Translations under genes and position numbers: made by a program
Part shown: piece by piece, positions 48,753-55,988 of the stretch
Layout of the letters: every line of letters starts with the position of its first letter
How positions within the stretch are numbered: position 1 is the first letter of the stretch
Virus record (IMG/VR): IMGVR_UViG_3300050343_000064
Span: 1-64,000 of that record
Length of the DNA stretch: 64,000 bases
Origin: a virus
Direction: 5' to 3' (one strand)
The notes under the pieces: generated by a model
Seen by the model: only the letters and a program-made list of their open reading frames with translations
Databases searched by the model: none
What the model was told of the DNA's origin: nothing

Positions 48753-48904
48753 AACTTCTTTTGTAACTCTTTGACATACTCTTCATCTTCTTGTCTTTGT
48801 TTGTCACGTAAGATTTTTGTATGTTTACGCCAAGCCCACGCATTCAATGTGCCGGCCCATTTCATTATAAAATGTAAACTGTTATATACTATCTTGTCCA
48901 ACAT
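48749..48904 (-). CDS. 51-aa helical protein
   Basis: MLDKIVYNSLHFIMKWAGTL, then NAWAWRKHTKILRDKQRQED. The N-terminal half is amphipathic or weakly membrane-seeking, the rest charged. The stop overlaps the next ATG (ATGA). Function unknown. Confidence 0.65.
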   Translation of the reverse strand: MLDKIVYNSLHFIMKWAGTLNAWAWRKHTKILRDKQRQEDEEYVKELQKKL

Positions 48905-49333
48905 TTTTTTGTACCTCTCTATATTCGTCTAAAGATATTACATTATCTTTAAATGCTTTAGTTGTATATGTTCTATTACTTGTTGTATCTTAGGTAGTTT
49001 AGTATGTGCAAATGGCCATATCAAACAACACACATAGTATGCATCTCTAAATGTACATCGCCATCTCCATTGTTTAAGATATGGTGTACCATCAACTCTA
49101 TTACCCTTAACCTTTTTAGGAGTAAAAGTTCCAACACCTAAAACCTCGTGAACCCACATTATAACTGATCTATCGGTCATCGTTATTTCCATACTGATAC
49201 GCATAGAATTAGATAACCGGTAGCCAGGTTTATTATTATGTTTTTTCTTTTTCTCAATACCACGTCTTATGTGTATGGACCCTTCTCCGTCAAACAGTCC
49301 TGCAATATAAGCTTTGTCAGTATCTTCTATCAT
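48882..49333 (-). CDS. LAGLIDADG-type homing endonuclease (one frameshift)
   Basis: KAYIAGLFDGEGSIHIRRGI is the LAGLIDADG helix with its acidic residue. The rest (ISMEITMTDRSVIMWVHEVL, YVCCLIWPFAHTKLPKIQQV) follows the fold of single-motif enzymes. A slip near 48945 extends the end to DNVISLDEYREVQKNVGQDS. No intron or intein boundary is apparent beside it, so it is free-standing. About 150 residues, probably a dimer. It may spread itself by cutting rival phage DNA. Confidence 0.75.
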
Positions 49334-49521
49334 TAATGTATTGACATCCCTTCTCCAGGCAGATCTTCGTTTTCATAATCGTATATCTCTCCCTGTGACT
49401 CACAGTCCCAGCATTGATGAATCATATCTTCTTTTTCATAAATGCATGCGACTTTTACATAGCCATTACCTTTACAGGTAGGACATACGTAAACCTTTTT
49501 AACTCTTTTTGAACTTGCCAT
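49333..49521 (-). CDS. 62-aa zinc-ribbon protein (DnaJ-type CxxCxGxG)
   Basis: VYVCPTCKGNGYV and HQCWDCESQGEI form two CxxCxGxG-like knuckles, as in the DnaJ zinc domain, followed by an acidic tail. It probably binds zinc and either protein or RNA. The stop overlaps the endonuclease start. Small single-domain versions are common in phages. Confidence 0.7.
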   Translation of the reverse strand: MASSKRVKKVYVCPTCKGNGYVKVACIYEKEDMIHQCWDCESQGEIYDYENEDLPGEGMSIH

Positions 49522-49672
49522 TTAATTTCTTCGCTTTCTCGTTTGCTATTGCTTCTATTGTCTTTGCTACGCTTAGTTTCGCATCTGGAAAAATTATCTT
49601 TGATAACTTATCTAAAGTAGCGTATGTTTCTTTAGTTAAAGAAACGTTCTTGTATTTAGTCATGTCTGTCAT
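49499..49672 (-). CDS. 57-aa ribbon-helix-helix-like DNA-binding protein
   Basis: MTDMTKYKNVSLTKETYATL, then DKLSKIIFPDAKLSVAKTIE and a basic tail. The short beta-strand (KNVSLT) followed by two helices is the Arc/CopG pattern, so it may regulate promoters of the early region. It overlaps the zinc-ribbon start by 23 bases. A promoter with TTGACA lies 50 bases upstream. Confidence 0.65.
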   Translation of the reverse strand: MTDMTKYKNVSLTKETYATLDKLSKIIFPDAKLSVAKTIEAIANEKAKKLNGKFKKS

Positions 49673-49698
49673 GTTTACTTCCTTTCATGTTAAGAACT

Positions 49699-49728
49699 AA
49701 TATATAAGTGATACTATAGGATTGTCAA
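49699..49728 (-). promoter_or_regulatory. Sigma70-like promoter (early)
   Basis: Minus strand TTGACA (49728-49723), 18-base spacer, TATATT (49704-49699), upstream of the ribbon-helix-helix gene. It contains ATCCTATAG as in the other early promoters. Confidence 0.6.
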
Positions 49729-49730
49729 GT

Positions 49731-49943
49731 ATGAAAATTATTTTAATGTTAATTTTGTGTTCTGGAGTTTCCAAGAACTGTGTAGAACCTTATGAATGGC
49801 CTGTTAAATTTCCGGATATATATGAGTGTATGGTTGCAGGATATGAAGAATCAAAAAATAAAACAATAGAAATAGGTAGATCAGACGTTAATAAATTTGA
49901 TGTTTATGTAAAATTTGTCTGTGCTCCATTGACTGAAACGTAA
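49731..49943 (+). CDS. Small secreted or lipoprotein-like protein
   Basis: I choose the ATG at 49731 rather than an upstream TTG. MKIILMLILCSGVSKNC has a short hydrophobic segment and a Cys that could be a lipobox, followed by VEPYEWPVKFPDIYECMVAG and FDVYVKFVCAP with two more Cys. Single plus-strand copies of such a gene are common in related phages. It may act in the periplasm or inner membrane, for example in superinfection control, which is inference. Divergent from the ribbon-helix-helix gene. Confidence 0.65.
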   Translation: MKIILMLILCSGVSKNCVEPYEWPVKFPDIYECMVAGYEESKNKTIEIGRSDVNKFDVYVKFVCAPLTET

Positions 49944-49979
49944 AAATAATATAGAGATAAAAAATCTTCTCACCATAAA

Positions 49980-50014
49980 CCTATCCCACAATATTTCCCC
50001 TCTTTAGGGATAGG
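49980..50014. terminator. Hairpin between convergent genes
   Basis: CCTATCCC (49980-49987) and GGGATAGG (50007-50014), 8-bp perfect arms. It separates the plus-strand gene ending at 49943 from the minus-strand gene ending at 50016. Confidence 0.55.
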
Positions 50015-50015
50015 T

Positions 50016-50222
50016 CTATTTACAAATACAACCAACTAAACTACCGCTACCATCGTGCATAATATGCAAGTGTAGAGTATCAACGTATCCGCTTAGTTTT
50101 AGTCTTAGTATCTCGCACAGATCCATGCAATCTACGTCTCCCAACAAAGATATATGATCCATCACTTGCTCTGTGACAGGAACTAATTGATACAATCCGT
50201 CGTTTAGAATTATTAATTCCAT
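50016..50222 (-). CDS. 68-aa conserved small protein
   Basis: MELIILNDGLYQLVPVTEQV, then MDHISLLGDVDCMDLCEILR and LHLHIMHDGSGSLVGCIC. Four Cys. Starts on the last base of the upstream stop. Function unknown. Confidence 0.65.
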   Translation of the reverse strand: MELIILNDGLYQLVPVTEQVMDHISLLGDVDCMDLCEILRLKLSGYVDTLHLHIMHDGSGSLVGCICK

Positions 50223-50422
50223 TATTTTTTTCTTCCTGGTCTGACATATTCTCCTGTTTTATTTCCCCATTCAATTATATTTTTGATACCTGGTGCTTTC
50301 AAATTCATGTCTACCCCAAAAGGTCTCCAAGCTTTTTTCATTATATTTAGTTCAAGTAAAAGGTTAGACCATTGACCAGGATTAGTACCATCTACTGTTA
50401 TTGTTATAGTTTTTTCTTTCAT
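50222..50422 (-). CDS. 66-aa conserved marine-phage protein
   Basis: MKEKTITITVDGTNPGQWSN, then LLLELNIMKKAWRPFGVDMN and IKNIIEWGNKTGEYVRPGRK. I recognise this TITVDGTNPxQWSNLLLELN pattern from related marine phages; the function is unknown. The leader contains a hairpin (CCTAGCC near 50465 / GGCTAGG near 50445) just before the ribosome site. Confidence 0.7.
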   Translation of the reverse strand: MKEKTITITVDGTNPGQWSNLLLELNIMKKAWRPFGVDMNLKAPGIKNIIEWGNKTGEYVRPGRKK

Positions 50423-50505
50423 GTTTTCCTTTCTTTTTTAACCTAGCCAAACTTTCGTAAGGCTAGGTAATCCTAAAAATTAACCTCTATAAGAAGGTTA
50501 TATTT

Positions 50506-50533
50506 AATATAGGATATTTTAGGATAATGTCAA
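50506..50533 (-). promoter_or_regulatory. Sigma70-like promoter (early)
   Basis: Minus strand TTGACA (50533-50528), 16-base spacer, TATATT (50511-50506). The -35 overlaps the stop codon of the upstream 44-residue gene. It serves the genes at 50422 and below. Confidence 0.65.
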
Positions 50534-50664
50534 CCCTGACCTTTGTAACGAGTCTGTTTTTTTTGACGTTTTTCCTGCTTATTTTTATTTTTTTTATGTT
50601 GCCGTGGTCCACGTTTCTTGGGCTTATCACGGGGTGTAAAGAATTTAAAACTTTGTCTAGCCAT
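50530..50664 (-). CDS. 44-aa highly basic protein
   Basis: MARQSFKFFTPRDKPKKRGP, then a Lys/Gln/Arg-rich tail ending RYKGQG. The MARQSFKFFTPxDKPKKR pattern recurs in related marine phages. Net charge suggests nucleic-acid or ribosome binding. It overlaps the zinc-ribbon gene end by 8 bases, which supports its translation. The stop lies within the next promoter. Confidence 0.7.
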   Translation of the reverse strand: MARQSFKFFTPRDKPKKRGPRQHKKNKNKQEKRQKKQTRYKGQG

Positions 50665-50863
50665 CTTCCCACTGTTTAACAAATGCTGTTTTATCTTCTG
50701 GACAACTTAAAATTGGTAGATAAGTTATCTTACCATTAATGTGTTGTTGTAAGTCAGAACCACAAGTCATACATCTGTATAATTCATTTGTAAGTCCTAC
50801 CAACATAGTATCTTCTTCACAGGTTGGACACTGGCCTTTTACTACTTCTGCTGATACTTTCAT
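50657..50863 (-). CDS. 68-aa zinc-ribbon protein
   Basis: GQCPTCEEDTMLVG and YRCMTCGSDLQQ give two CxxC knuckles, followed by a beta-rich end with PILSCPEDKTAFVKQW. A small zinc ribbon that may bind nucleic acid or RNA polymerase; the target is unknown. Confidence 0.7.
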   Translation of the reverse strand: MKVSAEVVKGQCPTCEEDTMLVGLTNELYRCMTCGSDLQQHINGKITYLPILSCPEDKTAFVKQWEDG

Positions 50864-50864
50864 A

Positions 50865-50999
50865 TTATTGACAGCTTAAACACTCATCGCTGTCATTGTC
50901 AAGGTCTGCGAGTGCTTCTTCTTTGCAGTCCTGGCTGCAAAACATATCTAATTCGTCTTTAGGTTCGAACTCTTTTTTACATTTATTACATTTTTTCAT
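50865..50999 (-). CDS. 43-aa Cys-rich protein
   Basis: MKKCNKCKKEFEPKDELDMF, then CSQDCKEEALADLDNDSDEC and LSCQ. Three CxxC-type pairs, probably zinc-binding. Start shares a base with the upstream stop. Function unknown. Confidence 0.7.
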   Translation of the reverse strand: MKKCNKCKKEFEPKDELDMFCSQDCKEEALADLDNDSDECLSCQ

Positions 51000-51214
51000 T
51001 ATTCTAATATTAACTTTTTAATTGATAAAGATCCATCTATATTTTCTTCAAGCTCGGCCATTTGTTTCAGGCATTGATACTTTACGTGCGATTTAGAATC
51101 ACGTCTAGCTGTACGTGCTCCTTTAAGACATTCAGACATTGAAGTCTGGATACGTGCTTCCTTGATCTCTCCGTGTACAATCATAAGTAAGGCTACCACT
51201 AACTCTGTCATCAA
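50999..51214 (-). CDS. 71-aa small protein with hydrophobic N-terminus
   Basis: MMTELVVALLMIVHGEIKEA has a short signal- or anchor-like segment, then SECLKGARTARRDSKSHVKY and QCLKQMAELE. Two Cys. Similar small proteins with TELVVALLMI occur in related phages. Probably membrane-associated or exported; function unknown. Confidence 0.7.
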   Translation of the reverse strand: MMTELVVALLMIVHGEIKEARIQTSMSECLKGARTARRDSKSHVKYQCLKQMAELEENIDGSLSIKKLILE

Positions 51215-51544
51215 TGTGCTCCGTTACCGTTTGCTCTTACTTTATCTTTTAAATCTTCAATATCAACTAATGCTTTATCTAATTGTTCTCTTAAAAATTC
51301 TATATTAACTTTGTTAGTCATATTCATCTCTTGAGTCTCTTCCATTTTCTCGACGGACTTGTACAAATCCTCAATTAAAAAATGTTGTTCCTGGTCCGTG
51401 GGCACTTGTTCAGATTTCTTTAACAAATCATTTTCAAACAACTCACGTGATGTCTCTAACGATACTAATCTTGCAGTCAGCTCTGTATATGCGAACACGC
51501 CCATTGCAACTAGAATTATAAGGAGCTACCGTCTTCATCGGCAT
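51211..51544 (-). CDS. Membrane-anchored coiled-coil protein (one frameshift)
   Basis: Start MPMKTVAP at 51544 or MKTVAP at 51538, then, after a slip near 51520, IILVAMGVFAYTELTARLVS, a transmembrane segment. The rest is coiled coil (SRELFENDLLKKSEQVPTDQ, EFLREQLDKALVDIEDLKDK). About 110 residues. It may be a spanin- or anchor-like protein; position in the early region argues against lysis. Confidence 0.6.
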
Positions 51545-51578
51545 CTGTACTCTTGCCTCTTCTCCGATGTTTAATGGT

Positions 51579-51671
51579 TTATTGGACACTTGGACCTCCG
51601 CAGAGAGCCAGAACAACTAACATAACAATCAGTAAACCTGTTGCATAATAATTCATCCTGGCTATCTCCAT
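51579..51671 (-). CDS. 30-aa membrane peptide
   Basis: MEIARMNYYATGLLIVMLVV then LALCGGPSVQ. One hydrophobic segment. Very short but preceded and followed by similar small membrane genes. Function unknown. Confidence 0.5.
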   Translation of the reverse strand: MEIARMNYYATGLLIVMLVVLALCGGPSVQ

Positions 51672-51675
51672 AATT

Positions 51676-51777
51676 CTATTTAACTATGTAAGCTATAACT
51701 AAAACTGCAACTACAAGACATTCAACCTTGTGGTCAGACCAGTAATGCATAGCTTTACTTTTCATTTTATCAATCAT
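51676..51777 (-). CDS. 33-aa membrane peptide
   Basis: MIDKMKSKAMHYWSDHKVEC then LVVAVLVIAYIVK, a C-terminal membrane segment with a basic N-terminal face. Overlaps the upstream gene end by 8 bases. Function unknown. Confidence 0.55.
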   Translation of the reverse strand: MIDKMKSKAMHYWSDHKVECLVVAVLVIAYIVK

Positions 51778-52420
51778 TTTTTTTCTCCTCGATTTCATAG
51801 AAGAACTTGTCGGTATCTTCTGTCCGCCATGCTCTACTATCTTCTACGTTCCATTCAGAAGTCTGCACTTTCCAGTCAGGGATGTTATCTTTCACTGTGA
51901 AAGAAGGTATATCCCATATACATCTATTGTTAGGTTGTGCTGCAAAATTACCGTCATCGAGGGCAATTATGTGAGCGCACTTATGTTCGTGCGGAATCTC
52001 TGAATGATCAGTGTCAAGTATATTAGACTCTGGATGTGCAAAGTCAACTGTAAATAAATATTTTCCTGGGTGCCATTTCTTGTCTTTTCCGATATACTTA
52101 CCGGCTTGTCCGTCTAATATATCCCAACGATGGACAGAAGGATAATAAGAAAAACAATTCCAGAGCTGTAGTTCATCAAGTCGTCTTGCGGGCACTCCGG
52201 ATGGTTCAAATCCCTGTTGAATAAACGCGCTAATTGGTAGGCGATAAAATATTGCACCGTTTTCCATAATAGCATGAAATAGTATACTACGACCTGTAAG
52301 AGCGCTAAGACCAAACACAATGCAGTCTTCAACTTCTCCATGATGTTTTTTAAGATCATATAAATATTCTCTTTTTATTTGTGCATAAGTTGCCGGTATG
52401 TTTGCATTTAAGTAAGCCAT
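51770..52420 (-). CDS. 216-aa conserved replication-region protein
   Basis: MAYLNANIPATYAQIKREYL, then DCIVFGLSALTGRSILFHAI, RWDILDGQAGKYIGKDKKWH and FTVDFAHPESNILDTDHSEI, with HEHKCAHIIALDDGNFAAQP and an acidic C-terminus. I recall similar proteins next to polymerase genes in marine phages, without known function. The frame is intact. It lies 9 bases after the polymerase stop. Confidence 0.65.
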   Translation of the reverse strand: MAYLNANIPATYAQIKREYLYDLKKHHGEVEDCIVFGLSALTGRSILFHAIMENGAIFYRLPISAFIQQGFEPSGVPARRLDELQLWNCFSYYPSVHRWDILDGQAGKYIGKDKKWHPGKYLFTVDFAHPESNILDTDHSEIPHEHKCAHIIALDDGNFAAQPNNRCIWDIPSFTVKDNIPDWKVQTSEWNVEDSRAWRTEDTDKFFYEIEEKKND

Positions 52421-52429
52421 AATTTATCC

Positions 52430-54271
52430 TCATTTTATATTACCCCAATTTGGACCAGATTCATAGTCCACCTTGTTAGGTACTTCTAATTCTACTGCAG
52501 ATTCCATAATCTCTTTTATTTTATCTGCATTACCATCGACAGATATATCAAGTTCATCATGTACTTGTATATGCGGTATGATACCTTCTTTGTATAATCA
52601 ACCATAGCTTTTTTAGTCATATCAGCTGCTGATCCTTGTATAAGTTTATTTAATGCTTTGTATGTAAAAGCACGCTTGATCCCTGGTCCGTGTTCCTGGA
52701 GTGCATCTTCGTGAGGCAATGCTTTATGTATCCCAAACTGGTTAGGCTCCCATAAATTAAACCTACATCTACCCAAGTAAAGTTCTAACTTACCTTTATC
52801 CTGTGCTCTACGCATTACACTTTCCATTAACATTTTTACAAATGGAACTTTGTCATGGTATTGTTCTAAATAGATCATCAGCATTTTCTTTGATACACCT
52901 AGCTCTGCTTGTAATTTATTTTTACCCATACCATAAAACAAACCAAGATTAATTGTCTTGGCCTGTGATCTAGGTATGTTTGCCATGTCAGCTACAATTT
53001 TGTGAAAGTCTGTATCCGGTTCATCGTTGTATGCATCAACAACTTCATTTACTTTATATAAATCATCGAGACTAGCATAGTGTGTAACAATCTAGGTTCT
53101 TGTTGTGAGTAGTCAAAGCAACCCCAAGTATGTCCTTCTTCTGGAATAAACAAACTTCCTGATCCGTGGTCCAAGTTCCTTGTTACGTGCAGGAATCTGC
53201 TGTAAGTTTGGATTGTTGTAACTGAACCTACCGGTTACTGTACCACCTTGATCGGATCTAATTTGATTTATCTCTGCATGTATTCGACCTTTGTGTGAAT
53301 GTTTTAATATTGTATCTATAAATGTTGTGTGAGATTTATTTATCTCTCTTGCATGTGCAATTGCTTTTGCTACAGGGTGTGTTTGATTCTGTAACCAATT
53401 TTTAGTAAAGCTTGGTGCTTCAGTTTTTAAAGTTCGTTCGTAAGGTAATTTTAATTTATCAAATACTTCGGCTATTGATCTTGCAGCCCAGATTTGTACA
53501 TCAATTCCTGTTACTTTTTTAACTTCTTGTAAACATTTCTTTTCATCTGATACTAATTCTTGTTTTAATTTGTGTGCTGCATCTACATCAACACGTACTC
53601 CTAAGAATCTCATGTCAACAAGACATGGAAACAATTCTGTTTCAAGATCAAAGATAGATTGTACATCTTCATCTAGTATTTCTTTTTTCATTTCTTGCCA
53701 TAGTTTTAGAGTCAACACTGCATCTTGCTCGGCATATTCTCCAACATACATTGCAGGTAGTTTATACATCTCAGACTTAGCATCTATGCCCCAATGCGCT
53801 GCAGTTTCCTTCAATACAGCCTCATTTTTACCGATTCCGACGTAATCACGACCCAAACTACCTAAATCATAACGAAAGCGATTCTCGTCCACGAGAGAGC
53901 CAGCAATCATGGTATCCACGATCTTACCCTCTATTTTAAGGCCCATAGACCTAATCCAACATACATCGTACATTGCATTGTGAAATATCTTAATTGCAGG
54001 TGTATTTAGTACATCTTGTAAACCATTTTATAACCATATTCTTATCCATGTTACCACCACCTTCATGTGCGATAGGATAATATCCAGACCAACCTTCTAC
54101 AGCAACAGCTATACCTACAACTTTACCATTACCAACTACAGATCCTGAACCTGTTGATTTTAAATCTGGGTCTTTGGTCTCTAAGTCAATTGCAATCTCA
54201 TCATACTTTGATAAGTCTGGAAAAGATTCTGGTGGTAGCCACTCTGTTTGTGGTTTGAATATAGGTTTCAT
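52430..54271 (-). CDS. polA: Family A DNA polymerase with 3'-5' exonuclease, Leu762 type (frameshifted)
   Basis: About 612 residues from MKPIFKPQTEWLPPESFPDL. Exonuclease motifs: AIDLETKDP (Exo I), FHNAMYDVCWI (Exo II), YAEQDAVLTL (Exo III). Polymerase motifs: GRFSYNNPNLQQIPARN, CFDYSQQEPR (A), RSQAKTINLGLFYGMG (B, with the conserved Arg, Lys and Tyr) and QVHDELDIS (C). The residue matching E. coli Phe762 is Leu (codon at 52945-52947). Slips near 54025, 53150, 53095 and 52598 split it. No 5'-3' exonuclease domain is present. It replicates the phage genome. Confidence 0.9.
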
Positions 54272-54507
54272 GAATAGTCTCTTTCTAATATCATTTCTAA
54301 ATAATGTATTGCTTTATTTATGTCTTCTTCTTTTCCCTTTGACTGATGTCGACATATATATTTTATAGCATTGCCTTCTGCAAAAAGCAATTTGTTTTCA
54401 TTTATAAACTCTGCTGGTTGTATCTTCATTTGTTTGTAATGTTTTCCACCAACTTGATTGTCTAGTGAATCGTATGTTGCTTTTTTAAATATATCTTTGT
54501 TTGTCAT
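54268..54507 (-). CDS. DUF3310-family protein
   Basis: 79 residues. DNQVGGKHYKQMKIQPAEFI, then LFAEGNAIKYICRHQSKGKE and EEDINKAIHYLEMILERD match the DUF3310 pattern (VGGxHY, EGNxIKY, DLxKAxHYLE), common next to phage nucleotide-metabolism and replication genes. The biochemical role is not established. It overlaps both neighbours by ATGA, so the three genes are coupled. Confidence 0.85.
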   Translation of the reverse strand: MTNKDIFKKATYDSLDNQVGGKHYKQMKIQPAEFINENKLLFAEGNAIKYICRHQSKGKEEDINKAIHYLEMILERDYS

Positions 54508-55988
54508 AGATTGTATGCCTTTTTAGTTTGTGGTTCGATTATATATAAGTTCTTCTCTGTTCTTGTGCACGCAACATAAAATAATCTGTGTGTATCATCT
54601 GGATCTTTTAGATAATCAACAAATGCTGCACCAGCCAAGTCTGTTATTACAACTACATTTTCTCGTTCATTACCTTTAACGCCATGTATCGTAGAAATAC
54701 TAATTCTAGGATTTTTAGTTAAGTCTTCATCTGATTCTATTAGTTTTAATATTTTTCTTATGTCTGTTTTTAAAGCTTGATCTAATGCTTCATACCATTC
54801 AGCTTCTGTTTTAAGTCCGTATTTTTCTTTCAATGTATCTATGTCATAAAAACCATCTTTAATTATTGTTTTAAATAATTTTGAATCCCAGTTATTTTTA
54901 GTCATCTTTGATTTTATTTCTTTAATTTCATTGTAGTGAAGAGGTATACCTTTTTTTAAATTATTCCATTTTTGTGCAATTTCATAAATATTTTTTATTC
55001 TTGGAGTAGCATTTCTTCGTTGCCAATATAAATCTTTTTGGTCTAATATTTCTCCAATACTTGCTAACATATAATTTGCTTGTGCTAATACTAGCCATCT
55101 ACCTTGTGAAAAATCTACTTCATGTAAATCGCTACAGTATTGAACAGATCCTTTTTCTTCTTTTGGTAGCCATTCTTTTTCTACTCTATCATGTACTTTT
55201 TTTATTATTTTATTCGCAAGTGCAAAAGGTTTTTGTGGAACCCTTCTTGATTGATCTAAAGTAGTTCTCTCACCTTCTAAATTTATAAATGTACTTACAT
55301 GTGCACCGTTCCATTTATATATAGCCTGATCATCATCACCGGATATATATGAGTCTTGTGCTTTTTCTTCTATCTTTTTGACTAATCTCCATTGCGTTAA
55401 ACTTAAATCTTGTGCTTCATCTACAAACATAACTCTCAAACTTGGTGCTTCACCACTTTCTATAAATTTATCAAGCATGTCAGGAAAATCTATAAGACCA
55501 TGTTGTTCTTTGTATCGCTCTAGTTCTTCAATTATTATTTCTAATTTATTTAATTGTATTTTATAATTATTATTTAAATGATGAAATTTTATAGGGTCCA
55601 TTTCTTTTGATCGTGCTAAGTTTATCAATTGTATGTATGGATCTGGAGAAAAAAATATACCTTCATAGTCTTCATCTTGTCTTGCACCTTCTAATTCTAT
55701 TTTCATTTTTTCTGATAATTCTTTGTAATGTTTTGCCTGCATCACCTGGTTTTTATTTACACCCAATTGATTAAAACAAAATGAATGTAAGGTTTGAAAA
55801 TATGGTAGATCATTATGAGATAGTTTAAATTTATCTGCTGCTCTTTGTTTACCTTCTTGCGCAGCGTTTTTACTAAATGTGAAATAACCAATCTTATCTG
55901 ATGGTGTTTCAGCTAAAAATTTTTCTATATGTCCCAGTAATGTATGTGTCTTACCTGTGCCTGGAGGACCATAAATTATGTGACGCAT
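54504..55988 (-). CDS. SF1 (UvrD/Dda-like) DNA helicase
   Basis: 494 intact residues. Walker A GPPGTGKTHTLL at residue 7, motif Ia-like GYFTFSKNAAQEGK, Walker B MFVDEAQDLS, motif III ISGDDDQAIYKWNGA, motif IV region LDQSRRVP, motif V STIHGVKGNERENVVV, motif VI FYVACTRTEKNLYI. These are the SF1A motifs in order. It likely unwinds DNA ahead of the polymerase, since no DnaB-type helicase is seen. Translationally coupled to the primase (TAATG) and the DUF3310 gene. Confidence 0.85.
   Translation of the reverse strand: MRHIIYGPPGTGKTHTLLGHIEKFLAETPSDKIGYFTFSKNAAQEGKQRAADKFKLSHNDLPYFQTLHSFCFNQLGVNKNQVMQAKHYKELSEKMKIELEGARQDEDYEGIFFSPDPYIQLINLARSKEMDPIKFHHLNNNYKIQLNKLEIIIEELERYKEQHGLIDFPDMLDKFIESGEAPSLRVMFVDEAQDLSLTQWRLVKKIEEKAQDSYISGDDDQAIYKWNGAHVSTFINLEGERTTLDQSRRVPQKPFALANKIIKKVHDRVEKEWLPKEEKGSVQYCSDLHEVDFSQGRWLVLAQANYMLASIGEILDQKDLYWQRRNATPRIKNIYEIAQKWNNLKKGIPLHYNEIKEIKSKMTKNNWDSKLFKTIIKDGFYDIDTLKEKYGLKTEAEWYEALDQALKTDIRKILKLIESDEDLTKNPRISISTIHGVKGNERENVVVITDLAGAAFVDYLKDPDDTHRLFYVACTRTEKNLYIIEPQTKKAYNL

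Noticed and set aside
48882-49333. Homing endonuclease inside an intron or intein
   Set aside because: Flanking genes are separate small proteins with their own starts and overlapping stops; no split host gene is visible.
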